A DNA stretch of 64,000 nucleotides from assembly GCF_022539665.2 (NCBI RefSeq), contig NC_081334.1, positions 3,410,001 to 3,474,000 on the forward strand, given 5' to 3'. The translations under genes were made by a program, and so were the position numbers. Below the pieces are notes generated by a model. It saw only the letters and a program-made list of their open reading frames with translations. It was not told the DNA's origin and made no database searches. The stretch is from Daphnia carinata. Lineage: Eukaryota; Arthropoda; Branchiopoda; Diplostraca; Daphniidae. Below are positions 25,798 to 39,109 of the stretch, piece after piece (within the stretch, counting starts at the first letter, position 1; the number at the start of each line of letters is the position of its first letter).

Positions 25798-27932
25798 ATG
25801 GCAGACCTGTATGGCGATGATTTTGAGCTCTTGTTAGACGAATGTGAATCGAATGTTATCGTAGATTTCGTTATTTTCCCGCTTAATGATAATCTGGAAG
25901 AAGAAAAGCATAAAATCGCCGTCCCGAAGATCGAAATCAAACAAGAACCAGAGTATTGTTTTGATTTCCATGAGGAATCCACACACATCAATTTCAAAGA
26001 GGAACCCATCTCCGATGATATCAAAGAAGAATTCCCCTCCAACCTCAGCAATTTGCTAGAGGAAGCACTACAGCTAAATCATGAATTACAAAAGGATTTT
26101 GAAGGCATTCTTTATGGATTTAAAGAAACTCTTCGGTTGAACTACCAAAAACAAAATGAATTGGAAGTAGAAATAATAGCATTGAGAAAAAGAATTTCTG
26201 GAGCAGACAAAACAGAACATGAAAAAAGAGTTAACAAAAGACAACAGCTCTCAATCTCATATTTTGGAGCCCCCTACTTCAAGAGCAATTTAGTTCTGGA
26301 AAGAATTCCTCCAAGTAAGTGTTTCGTAGACAAACTCTTCCATTTAACAAACAAATTTTTTTTTTGCAGTGAATGCAGATGTAGATATTGCACGAAAATT
26401 AAATTTGAGACCCATAATCTTTCCGTCAAAGAGGATAAAAATGACGGACTGCGAAGAAATCAAATTGCACGAAGCTGTAAAATCGGAAGTTATACGGTTG
26501 GCATTAGAACTCAAACTGGGGCCCGAACAAGAAAAATTGGAAAAGAAATTGGCAATGCAGAAAGAAAAAGGACGCGGCACGAGATCTACTGAGATGCTTC
26601 TGGCAAAACTAAAACAGAGAATTAGCAGTCTTGGACAAGATGAACACGAACTCTTCAAAGACTCCACCATTCATCGTATAGATCTCGTCCGATGGGATTT
26701 GATTGCCTACGTGATATTTCCAAATAAGTTTGAGTATACTGGCGAATTTTTACGGCTTTGGTGGACAAATTACCTTCGCTCTGATTTATTGAAAGGAGAA
26801 AAAAGTACAAAAGAAAAACAAGCCCTTAAAACACTGCTTGCAAATGTCGACTTGAATCGGGGCGTGTCGTGGTCGGAAATCGCAATAGAATTGGCACGTA
26901 AAACTAAAAGTAAACTACAGCGACCTGCTTTCGATTGTTTTTCTTACTTCCAACGCCGTTTGAATAACCATAATCGTATATTCGGCTGGTCAAAGGTAAA
27001 TTTTTGCAAACGTCTTGTGTTTTTCCAAACCGTAATTTTCTCAAATTGCATTTCAGGAAGACGATGCGAAGCTCACTTTAATTTTCAACCAGCATGTATA
27101 TGTTGACAGTAATGGATTAGTCAGAGTCGACTGGGAGGGAATTCGACCGCATTTTCTTGGTCGATCAGTAGCGCAAATGTGGAGCCACTTAAAGTACAGT
27201 GCACGCGCTTCCTATACCTTTCCGAATGTGACCGTCTCAAACGTTGAAAGCGGTCGAAAACAAGTGATTGCTAGAAAGGCTAAAGTTGCTACTAAATTGA
27301 AACCCCGTGGAAGACCGAGCCGAGTCAAAATCCCACTTGAAGACGAACTCCAACAGTTGCTCCGACCCATGGGAATCTTCAGGCAGTACCGTCAGCGCGT
27401 CATGTCGCTTCCCGGCGATGGTCGCAGAAACGGCCCAGTGCTCGCTGCTCTCTGTCGCTTGTTGGGCGTCCAGTTCGACACGACCAAGCTTCCCAACGTG
27501 GAAAAAGGAGCATGGAATCGTGCCACCATAGATGCATTTTATGCATCTGGAATTGAAGAAAAAGACCTCCATTCATATAGGGTTCTACTGGACATGATTG
27601 CGGAATTTCCAATAGAACATGATACCTACAACGCACGCTACTTGTCTGGAGAGACCCCACCGCCGGAATCACTTCTGCCCCCTTCGCTTCACACTCTGGC
27701 TGGGCTTAGAGGACTGCTACTTTGGAGCGAGTCCGTAGCACATGAGGTGGAGGAGAAGTTTGTTAAATTGGAAAAGGTCGAAGCAGCCGATGACTTGTAC
27801 GAAGCCACAGATGTGGACATAGAAGACCTGAAAATCGAAGATGTTTTCGGAGATCCTGAAGCTGATAAACAGTTGCTTTTTTTCCTAGAAAGCATTTTTG
27901 GTTTGACCGGAGAAATGGCCTGCGTCTGGTGA
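25798..27932 (+). CDS. SNAPC4-like snRNA-activating complex large subunit (Myb-type)
   Basis: Exons 25798-26314, 26370-26995 and 27057-27932 join in phase to give 672 residues. The N-terminus is acidic, followed by a Leu-rich segment LLEEALQLNHELQKDF, then APYFKSN...PP-NAD, the pattern that precedes the Myb array in SNAP190/SNAPC4. Two Myb/SANT-like units follow: one with SWSEIAIELARK...RPAFDCFSYFQRRL, the next GWSKEDDAKL...VDWEGIRPHFLGRSVAQMW. The C-terminal 200 residues contain a basic AT-hook-like KPRGRPSR and then unfamiliar sequence. Family role: SNAPc binds the proximal sequence element of snRNA promoters for RNA polymerases II and III in the nucleus. Fewer Myb repeats than vertebrate SNAPC4, so naming is moderately sure. 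The ATG at 25798 follows an open GTG ATT AGG that I do not use. It converges with COA7. Confidence 0.7.
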
Positions 27933-28372
27933 AGACGTTCTGTTACTGCCATTGAATTTTCCCGGCTTAAAATTCTTGTTTTGAAATTCTTTGTTGCAAA
28001 ACTTTTCGTGTTCTTTTTTGTTTTAGGTATTGGGAAAGCCATCCCGTTCCACTCAGTTAATGTCAAAATTTTAATATAGATGCATTTAAATATTTCTATT
28101 CCAAAAGAAAGAATATAAATTGGCAAGGAGACCAGATACAGTTCTAATACGTGCAACACAAAACAGTGTTCAATTACACTTTGCTGTCTTTTCTTTATTT
28201 GGTTCCTTTTTCTTTACCTTTTGAATTGTCAGTTGGCTGATGTATTCCGTTGTTGTGCGTAAATAGAAACAGAGTTCGATGACATGGTCCTATTTCTTTT
28301 ATTGAATAATTAAAAGCTATGCACTTCCAGGGACAACAAAGATTTGTACATTAACATACGTTTCTTTTCCGT

Positions 28373-29160
28373 TTAAGCTCCTCTTTCCATTTCGATAGGC
28401 TTGAAATGGCCTCGCATTTCTTTTTCCATTTCAAAAACTTTGTTTTTGTATTTGGCGGCTAATTCAGGATTTTGTGCCACTCCATCACCTTTTGAGTACA
28501 TCCGACTTACATTGGCACAAGCATAAATGTTTCCTAATTCACAGGCCTTCATACTGTAGTTGTATGCTGTTGTCATGTTCTTCTCTAAAACATCTGGTAC
28601 ACCTGAAAGGTACATACCACTCAGGTAATAGCATCCATTGTGGTTACCCTTGTCACATGATTGATTCAAGAATCCCATTCCTTGTGGGTAATCTAGTTTA
28701 ACTTGATGCTTTTCATTGTTGGATGTGCACAAAAGGCCAGCATATAAGCAGGAATCTGCTTCTCCCAGGCTGCAACCTTTTTTGAAATATTCAAAAGCTT
28801 TTGGTTGATCGGCTTGACATCCTTTACCAGTCAGTGAATAGGTAGCAAATTTGTGGCAGCTCCGGCCAAAATGGTAATCGTCACATGTAGATCTGTATAA
28901 AGAAGCAGCTTTGTTGAAATCCTTTTTAATACTTTCCATGAAATCTCCCAGGAGATGGCACACTGTAATAAACACATTCTATTAGGTCTTTTTTGAGAGT
29001 TTACACAACAAGTATTATGGTAAATGTTCAAGAGGTTAAGAGCAAGCCGATGTCGTTCACCTTCCGGTTTTTTCTCGCTCAAGCATCCGAACCTATATTC
29101 TGTTCCTAAGTTTTCCAGGTATTGCTTTACCTCCTCCTCATTTTTTAAATCCCACGCCAT
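28373..29160 (-). CDS. COA7: Cytochrome c oxidase assembly factor 7 (Sel1-repeat protein)
   Basis: Two exons, 29061-29160 and 28373-28962, give 229 residues, close to the 231 of the human protein. The junction restores [20 protein letters not shown], and the rest consists of Sel1-like repeats with paired cysteines: [41 protein letters not shown] and [18 protein letters not shown]. These Cys pairs, about 13 residues apart, are typical of COA7, a disulfide-rich protein of the mitochondrial intermembrane space needed for complex IV assembly. The C-terminus ends in MERGA. The gene lies tail to tail with the SNAPC4-like gene, about 440 bp between stops. Confidence 0.93.
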
Positions 29161-29169
29161 GGTAAATAT

Positions 29170-30850
29170 TACTGATTCGAATTTTTTCCCCGGTAAAATA
29201 AAACTTATTATACAATCGTATTTTCGTCTGCGAAGGTTGCAGCATCGACATCTGCTGACAGATTAGAAGTTCATCGCCATCTGTGAGCAAAAAAAAAAAT
29301 AAACGAAAAAAAAAAACAAATAAAAAGTTACTCGTCAATCCGCAATTCAACATGCTACATTCGCGAAATTGTTTTTAGAACATAAACGAAAAATATTTCT
29401 GTTTAAATTCCAAAGGAAAACTGGTACAAGGATAAACAGTTCCTGCCTGAAATGCGCAAAGTTTAACTTTTGGCTAACCATCACACGTTTTGCGTCATCG
29501 TTTTTCGCAGCAACAAGAGTCGGACGTGATTTTGCATCTTATTTGGTCCTAGTATACCCGCAGGTTACGTGCTTGTCACGTTCGCAAAGGTGGCGCCACA
29601 AATCTTTTAAATGAAAAAGGAAATCGTCTTTGAAAAGAAGCCAACCCAGTAAATACCAGCACGCTCATGCAAACATTGAAAATTCTGCTACGGACCACCA
29701 GTTTGGCAACTACAGTGTGTTTATTAGGGTGTTAAGTTAGGGATGGGTGATTCTCCTGAATAGGGAAAGTGAAGTTTTGCGCTTCTGGTTTGTTTAGACA
29801 TAACAGATTTGCCTAGAGAGCACTCTAACTGGAAAGTGCAGAGAACACGAACAACACAACCAAAACGGAAGCTATTCATCATTCAGCTATTTACGAGAAC
29901 AGAGACAATTTTATTCCCACTTCAAAAAACCACAACGGATGTTGTTAAATGGTCAGCGGCCTAGCAATTCTCCATTGCCCATACTATGTGATAAGGGTAT
30001 TTAGGTGCCTTTCTTATGTTAGTTATAGATATCTAACCGGTCAAAATCTTTAGTAACTTTGAAGCTAAAGTTTGCCTTGACTAATAGTATCTCTTCCCAG
30101 ACGCTGGCGGACCCAGCTGTTTCTAGTATTGTGGTCACAGTGTTGATGGATCCAGAAGAATAGTGTACCCAGCTATTGGGTTCAATTATAGTGGGTTTTT
30201 AAGTATTTGGAAGCTTGGATTAACGTCACCACGCAATAAATTGGCCTAGCGGTCAAGTTCGTTAAAAGGAAGCCGTGGCCGACTTCGGCCCGGCAACCTT
30301 TGGTCCCTGCAATTGAGAAAGTTAACGGTTATCACCTCTCACTGAGAAGCCAATGATTGTTTAGAAGGTAAACATAACTACGTTTAGCTAATCACGTAGG
30401 CTGGCACGGTCGCCTAGGAGAGAAAACGACTTTGCAGGGCCCTGGGACTATTAGTGTAAATTCAGCTGGACGAGAAAGTTATTGATTCATGGTCCTAGTT
30501 CCAATGTATATCCTCCATTAGTACTTGTCACTGTAAGTTTCTTCTCTTAGATTTCGTTGAATCTTCTTCTTTAATGCTAAAAAAAGATACATTATTAGTC
30601 ATCATTATTGCTATTTAGGCTAAACATCCCTATGTAACCAGCAAGAAAGTAATTTCCCATTTAATCTCAATAGACCTATGGTTTTATGCAAATTCCTCAA
30701 TTGCAATATCAGCTTTTATGCTTATTAATTTTTTTTCTTTTCAGGAACATAACATCCAACCACTTGCTGTGACAGCAACTAAAGTGTGCAAAGAAACCAA
30801 AGCTTGATGCCGGTGTACAACTCTTTTCTCCTTTGGAGCCTTAATACTTG
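29170..30850. other. Intergenic stretch between COA7 and the OTULIN-like gene
   Basis: No exon recognised. A short segment near 30240-30260 (TTGGCCTAGCGGTCAAG) resembles a tRNA D-arm/box A but has no box B partner. An acceptor TTTTCAG at 30744 suggests that the OTULIN-like gene has a non-coding first exon somewhere in this stretch. Confidence 0.45.
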
Positions 30851-30852
30851 GA

Positions 30853-33800
30853 ATGAAGAAAAGATTCATATTGTTGGAGGACGTGTCTGCTTCGTCCTCA
30901 GTTGATTGTCACCCGTCTCTATCCAGCATGGTCGATTACTCTGGTGCAGCACCCGGAGGCCTTCTTTTTGCTGTCTACTTCAGTCCTGGTGGAAATGGTG
31001 GAATTTTTTCCTCATGCTCCAATCAAGGTCTTGTAGCCAGTCCAGGTGCCATCGCCTTAGAGAGCGGTGTGTGTTCTTTCTCTGGTAATGTCGGCATTGA
31101 AATTTGTTGGCTCGAACAAGCATGGGCTATTGCCAAACATTCAGGTAATGTTTTGTCGAACTACCATACATTTTTGCATTTGACATTACATTGTTTGTGC
31201 AATTTTTTCTTCAGCCAAGGCGGCAGGATTCGTAGTACTTCTCGGAGTAGGCGGTGTTCTTTGTTACCACTGGCTCTACTCCATGCACAGGAAACGAAAC
31301 CTGAGTGGAAGACGAACTTCTTTATATCCGTTCACCATTGAAATGGAACAACAAGGCGATTGTGAGGAAATGGAAGAGGTACGTATTGTCGTGTGACGTC
31401 AATACTAGGACCGTTGGATCCTTTCCACCTATTGATCCATAAATAGCGTGGCGGTGTCGAATAGACTGGGCATGTACTTTTTTGTTTTCGTTTTCTTGGC
31501 TAACGGTGATGTATTGTGATCAAATTTAGGATTTATTTGATTTGTTCGAAGTCGACATCTCGGTCGGTCTCAACTGCCTTTCGGGCGATCACAGGCCAAA
31601 ACGCAAGGTGTGTTGCATAGTCTTGGAATGTTTCATCGCTAGATGAAAAACTAAATTTTTTGTATGTGTTGTTGATTGGACACATCGTTCCAAATTTAGA
31701 TTGGAAAAGGAGTATACATAGCCGATCAAATTCGCACTCGTTGGCGTCACGTACCTCGTCGCAATAAACAAACGCAGGAAGTTGAATACCATCCGCAGCC
31801 ACTTCACCAGAGCTATTCCATCCCCGATGGATTGGTTAAGTTCAATGAACCGCATTCATTGCACAAATTTGCACAAAATGAACGCTTTTTGGTTCGCCAA
31901 TCCAACGAGTCATTCTCAGGATTTTCATCACACGAAGCGTCACCCAGCCATGCCTGTCGTATCCGTTCTTACAGCCTTTCTGTTAAAGATCAATACCTTC
32001 AGGTATTTCCTTTAGCCGAGCACTTTTTTTATGAATTTTCAAATCACGTTCCGTTTGTTTCTGAATAGTCGGAAGGAAGCTCTTGGAGTTTTTGGGATAG
32101 TTCTGTGGAATCCTTTATATCCGGAACAGATTGCAGTGAAACGAGTCGACTGATCCGGGAGTATTCAGTCGATAGCGACTGTTCCGATTTCTCCCTTGAT
32201 ATACCATTCAGCGAGAGTTGTAATTCAAACACTCTGGAGGTTATCGAACGAATCGAACAAGAGATCAACAGCGTCAAAAACAACTGTTTAGCCATGAATC
32301 ATGAGTTATATACCCTTCACGACGTCCATCCATCTGGCATTACAAGTGGCGAATCAGAGATGGATCTCTCAAGTATTACCATGGAGCTCGCTCCTCTCCA
32401 TATGTCCCAATCTTCCTTCAAAGGAATGCTAAACTTAACGTCCATCCCAGACGAAATCAGCGACGTAGCTTCAAATGCTTCAGATTTTTCACCAAGTCGC
32501 ATGCAACTTGCGCTTGTTTCAGGAAGGTAGTATTCTTGACTGTCTTTTTTTTCTGCCTTATAGCCAGAGGTGATTTGACTTTTTTTTTTTATCTAGCGAC
32601 GAAGACGGAATCTCTATGGAATGGGATAACCGTGATCTACAATCGTCCGTCCTGGACGAAGAGAGTAAACCCTCTGAAGAGGTATTGGTATTTACGGATC
32701 CGGTAGTTCCAGCTCCTAGCCAGTCGCTCGTCTTGTACAAAAGTGGCAATCTGTTGGACGTTCAAACTATTAGTCCCCAATGGTGCTCGCAAGAATCCGG
32801 CTACTTGGAGTGGGAAGGAACACCTGGCAGCGATGTATCAACTTCCTTTACAACTGGCTCAATCCTCTCACCTCTTCAAGAGAAGAGGTAGGAAAACTAG
32901 ATAGTCATGGCCAATACTGGGATCGAGAAGAAAAACATTGTTTCATTTCTCTTGAAAAGGGAGAATGATTCCATGAGCTGCACCACGACTTCGTCGTACA
33001 GTAGCTGCCTTACCAGCCCGGATGATTCATCCCACGAAGATAGCATCGGAGTGGTCAAGCGTCGACAGTGGGCAAAAGCCAGTCAGCAAAATCGGGATTC
33101 AGCCATCTCCGATCTTGGACTTGATCTGGAAGCAGCCTGGAGAGAAGAGGCGGTTGGAATTACTGTTTTATTGCATCATTACGCCCAGGATACTTGGCAA
33201 GCACCAACGCCGCGTGCTCAGACTATTAAACAGGTACCTTGTTTGGCAGTTAAGCTTGCATATCATCTTTTCTGATATCCCGATTGTTTGGTAAACAAAG
33301 GCGTACATCGAATTGGAACGCATGACGGAATGCCGGCGGATGAGAAAGATGCGCGGTGATAACTACGGAATTTTGCGAGCAGCGCTGTGTCAGATGGTGA
33401 TGAAGAGGATTCCTATACCTCGAGCAAGTGAAGCCATCGATTCCATTTCTCGTGAGCTGGCACACGGAGGTGACTGGATTCGGCAATGGACGTTTGGGCA
33501 CCGACTGCCCTATGGACCCAATAACGTCTTACAAGGCATGCGTTTATGTCTAGAAACGCTGGACCGTTTGGTATACCTACTAATGTTATCAATTTAAAGT
33601 ACTTGTTAATGCTCTTTTTCTTACTGTAGATGGAAGAAATGGAAAAGGAGACCGATCCGTTAGAAGCTTTAGTGTCACGTCTTAATGCTGACCTTGTTTT
33701 AGACACACAACTCATGGAAGCTCTCAAGTTACACATGTTGAATGCTGCCTTGAATCTGCAGTTAACCGATTCGCTTGGAGATGCACTTCCGCTGTTCGCC

Positions 33801-34243
33801 CTGGGTCTCTTTGCACGACCTGATTCCAAAAATGTCAAAGAACTGACGATTAATTATCTGAACCCCATTGGGGATTCAGCTACGTTACAGCGGGTACGTT
33901 TGCTTCTTTACTATTACCTCATATTGTTACGAGACATTATTCTGCTTGTTTTACGTTTACTAAATTGCCGCGCGTTACAGAGGAACGTAAGAATGGTAGA
34001 AATAGTGCGAAGAAGTGAGTCGCGTAATGTTAATTATCATCTTTATCCGTTTTCTAGGCCGAGTATTATCTATTGGGATTTGCACTTCACGCCCGCATTG
34101 ACGTATACCGTCCCACGACCACAAATCTTGATGGGCAAGACAACGTGGACCTACGAACGTCTTACCCAGATTTCGAATCCTTCAGTAATTTAATATCCAT
34201 CATTGAGGAGGACGAGCGACATTATTCAGTCCCAGTGCCTTAA
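30853..34243 (+). CDS. Membrane-anchored OTULIN-family pseudo-deubiquitinase (OTULINL-like)
   Basis: Ten exons (30853-31144, 31215-31378, 31530-31607, 31700-32002, 32069-32526, 32597-32887, 32960-33233, 33301-33570, 33630-33893, 34058-34243) agree in phase and give 859 residues. A hydrophobic segment near residues 101-119 (GFVVLLGVGGVLCYHW) followed by HRKR is a likely membrane anchor. Residues 150-610 are low-complexity and Ser/Glu-rich. The last 240 residues match peptidase family C101: MRKMRGDNYGILRAAL, DWIRQWTFG, ALGLFARPDS and a terminal ERHYSVPVP. OTULIN has Cys in GDNYCALR and Asn in HYN; here the Cys position is Gly643 and the Asn position is Ser855, with His853 kept. From established knowledge, OTULIN cleaves linear ubiquitin, while its paralogue OTULINL/FAM105A is inactive and bound to ER membranes; this protein combines both OTULINL traits. 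The first ATG follows a UTR acceptor. Confidence 0.85.
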
Positions 34244-34465
34244 CTTTGCTAGCTGTTAAACAAATCAGTTTACATGTCTAGTCTTTTCTGTTGTGTTACT
34301 CATTTCTGTAAATGACTGGAATGAAGATAGTGTCGAAACTGTCTGGTCGTTATGTTCCTATGCAAAATCATCCCTTCTTGCTTGTATAGTCTTTTATAGG
34401 TGTAAATGTTTCAATGGCAATAGTGTTGTAATATACCTAAAGTTGTTAGAGCTGTTTTAGATGTT

Positions 34466-34476
34466 TAATAAAATAA
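34466..34476 (+). terminator. Polyadenylation signals for the OTULIN-like gene
   Basis: Overlapping AATAAAATAAA hexamers lie about 225 bp after the stop codon, in the gap before the convergent mRpS21 stop at 34536. Confidence 0.55.
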
Positions 34477-34535
34477 AACAGACATTTCCTTATAGTTATG
34501 GAACAATCATGTTTTACTATGCAGATGAAGAATTT

Positions 34536-34920
34536 CTAACAACCAGGAAATGGGTCCACCCTATTTGCCCTCAACACAAACTGGATTTTTCTATTCATGT
34601 CTTCATTGTAAATGGCTTTACATTTTTCAAAATTGATCCTCCTTCTGGCCTATGAAATACAATCATTGAATTATTAGAATTCATCTTTAATTTCTTGTTT
34701 CATACCATGTAAGGCTTTTCATATCGTCGAGTTCTACGATACTGATCAAACCATCCTTCTGAGCCCATAATCCTGTAATTTAAATGGAATATATGAAAAA
34801 AAAAACATGTAAGTTGTAACTTATGCGGGTGGACCTGTTAATAATACGACAGGCTTCTTCGACATTGTTGTTTTGGACCAATACAGTCCTAGCAATGAAC
34901 TTGGCATGCTGGCCCATCAT
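34536..34920 (-). CDS. mRpS21: Mitochondrial ribosomal protein bS21m
   Basis: Three small minus-strand exons (34835-34920, 34706-34772, 34536-34649) give 88 residues, the normal length for this family (about 87). The product starts MMGQHAKFIARTVLVQNNNV, continues EEACRIINRIMGSEGWFDQY, then RRTRRYEKPYMARRRINFEK, and ends RKIQFVLRANRVDPFPGC. The RTVLVQNNNVEEA start, the RRxRRYEKP core and the DPFPGC end are diagnostic for MRPS21. It is a component of the small mitoribosomal subunit. All boundaries are GT-AG, and the exons are too short to appear as long reading frames. The gene is convergent with the OTULIN-like gene and divergent from NF-YB, about 550 bp between start codons. A second ATG directly follows the first. 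Confidence 0.95.
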
Positions 34921-35352
34921 CTTGCACACCTTTTTTGGTATATCCCCCTAGTTTTTATACAAAGAAAATTTGCGTTGATTTCATACTTGCAACTTAAGTC
35001 AAAACATATGAACATTAATACGAACTTGTTTAGAATTATACCTGATCTTATAGCAGTGGAAAGTCAAGATACATGAAAGAGCTTGCTCGCAAAAATGACA
35101 AAATTGATATAGTCGTCTGCTTCGCTGAACGATGAATACTTAAAATCGATTAATTGGCCATACTATTTTAAGAATTTATTGTAATGCAAAGATTAGCTTC
35201 CTGAAGAAAGTTATGGCCCGACATTTTCTCATTCCCATACTTCTAACAAGAATTTTTCCAATGGCAGGCATTCACAAATAGTTCTTTATTAAAGCAATTT
35301 GGCTAATGCCAAGAGCATGCAGTTGCATTCCTTTTGTTGATGACGCTTACAG

Positions 35353-35382
35353 CCAATCGCATTTTCTTCGGCCACTGATTGG
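35353..35382. promoter_or_regulatory. Two opposed CCAAT boxes in the NF-YB promoter
   Basis: CCAAT at 35353-35357 and ATTGG (inverted CCAAT) at 35378-35382 lie 89-118 bp before the NF-YB start codon, between the divergent mRpS21 and NF-YB genes. CCAAT is the site bound by the NF-Y trimer itself, so feedback control is plausible. The flanks AGCCAATCG and CTGATTGGA are close to the NF-Y consensus. Confidence 0.6.
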
Positions 35383-35470
35383 ACGTCCTTGTTTTTCTGG
35401 ACAAAATTCAACTCACAGTTCCGATAAGTTTTCGCAAATTATTTTTTTCAGTTTCGTTTATTATTTAAAA

Positions 35471-36332
35471 ATGATGGATGGGAATGACGCTAATCAAGAC
35501 TTGGGTGCGACGTTCCTCTCCTCGGACTCACAATTATTTGTGCAATCTGATGGCGATGGTAAAAACTAAAATTAATTCTTGAGTTTTCATGTATGAAAAT
35601 CTTAACTTATCAATGGAAAGGTGAAAACAGTATGGGAGGAGACAATGCAGATGATTCTGGTGATGGAGATGGAAGTGACCGTTCCAACCCTATGCTCAGG
35701 GAACAGGATAGATTTCTGCCAATTGCTAATGTAGCTCGTATCATGAAGAAAACAATTCCTCGCACAGGAAAGGTACGATTCACATTCTTATGATAAACTT
35801 GTTCAAAGTTGCACTACGCTTAGCCCTAGGTTAATAGGATCTTTGACCCTACAAAACCAGCTTTACAATTGTTATCAATGGTTCCAGATTGCCAAGGATG
35901 CTAGGGAATGTGTTCAAGAGTGTGTTTCAGAGTTTATCAGTTTCATCACCAGTGAAGCTAGTGAACGCTGTCACCAGGAAAAGCGCAAGACTATTAATGG
36001 AGAAGATATCCTCTTTGCCATGTCTACCTTGGGTTTTGATAACTATGTAGAACCACTTAAGAATTATCTTCAAAAGTATCGTGAATCAATTAAAGGAGAA
36101 AGGACAGCTGGAGCTGATGGATTTGAAGAAGGGACTGAAGAATCTTATGGTAATGATTTTTGTTTGGTTTTGGTTGAACGTATCACTCACCTTGTTTATT
36201 TTAGGCGACGCCAGTTCTTCAAACCACACAGTAAACGTTTTAACTGCAGACGGTCAGTTAACTAATCAGCAGGCCAATGTAATCTATACCACTTATCCAG
36301 GCACCCAGATCACACAATTCCAATTAGGATGA
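35471..36332 (+). CDS. Nuclear transcription factor Y subunit beta (NF-YB)
   Basis: Exons 35471-35558, 35621-35772, 35888-36149 and 36205-36332 give 209 residues. After an acidic Gly/Asp-rich N-terminus, residues 56-146 are the histone-fold core: [20 protein letters not shown], then [40 protein letters not shown] and [20 protein letters not shown]. This is near-identical to the family. NF-YB dimerises with NF-YC through the histone fold, recruits NF-YA and binds CCAAT boxes in the nucleus. The C-terminal exon is Gln/Thr-rich and short, ending TQITQFQLG. The start is the first of two adjacent ATG codons. Confidence 0.95.
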
Positions 36333-37076
36333 AATAATAACAATACAAGGTTTTTTTTTCTGAAAAAATTATTCATTATGTATTTATATACACACGACAT
36401 TGACAAAATACACGAGTGTCAAATGAAATCGATCGCGATTACTTAAGAGAAAAAGACAAAAGAAACAACAAAAAAAACCTTACAGAATAATTATAAAAGG
36501 AAAACACGTTCGGAAATAAGGAGATCACCGCCAAGTTACAGACAACTGTAGGGGATAAGGGGTCCAGATAGGGACGAGTAATGGTGAAAAAAAGGCACAA
36601 ACTAAAAAAAAGAGAGGAAACAACTTATCTTCATATTGGCCAATCATGTGGTGGAGCGCGAGAGAGTCATCTCGTCAAATACAGCAAGAAATATCTAATG
36701 GGAGCGTTAAACACAGCATGCACATGTCATCATCATCAGCTCTGGTCCCTGGTTGGTTTTAATCCGCCGTTTGTCAGGTACGTGCAGAACACCAAAAACT
36801 ATCCTTCCTCACCTCAACACGGAAAATGAAAACAACTGTTGTGATTGGTAAAGTACGGAGCAGAAAAAAATCTTGAAACATCTAAACAGAAATAGCTGCA
36901 AAATCGGTGAGGTTCTCGTACAAAAAAGAAATTTCGAGAGGTAGCATAATTGATTTTTTTTGTTTCTTTTTGTTGTTTTTTTTTTTGTTTTGGATAATCC
37001 CGGCGGATTGAGATAAGACGAGGATGAAGAAGTAAGAATGGGCCATGATGGAACACATGAGAACTACATCTGAAGT

Positions 37077-38806
<1,730 letters not shown>

Positions 38807-39109
38807 ATTGAGAACAGGACTGTGCTAGATATATCACCTTTGATCAGAAAAGAACACAAATTAGACAAAGTTATAAACATGCTGATGACTTTCACAATTG
38901 CATACATCCAAAAGTAATTGTTGCAGTTACTGCCGTTTCAAACAGTGAAGGCCATGCCCTTCAGTACCGCGCAAATCAAGGGCACGTTTTACGTTGTTAC
39001 TACTACTGCTACTACTACTCGAGGGGTGGGAGCAAATCTCTTTGACAAGAAGGTACGTGGAGAGCCGGGCGGGAACAGACGAAAAACGAGGGGCACGTAA
39101 AGTTTCTTT

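Noticed and set aside
30240-30330. tRNA or SINE head at TTGGCCTAGCGGTCAAG
   Set aside because: Good box A only; no box B within the expected distance.
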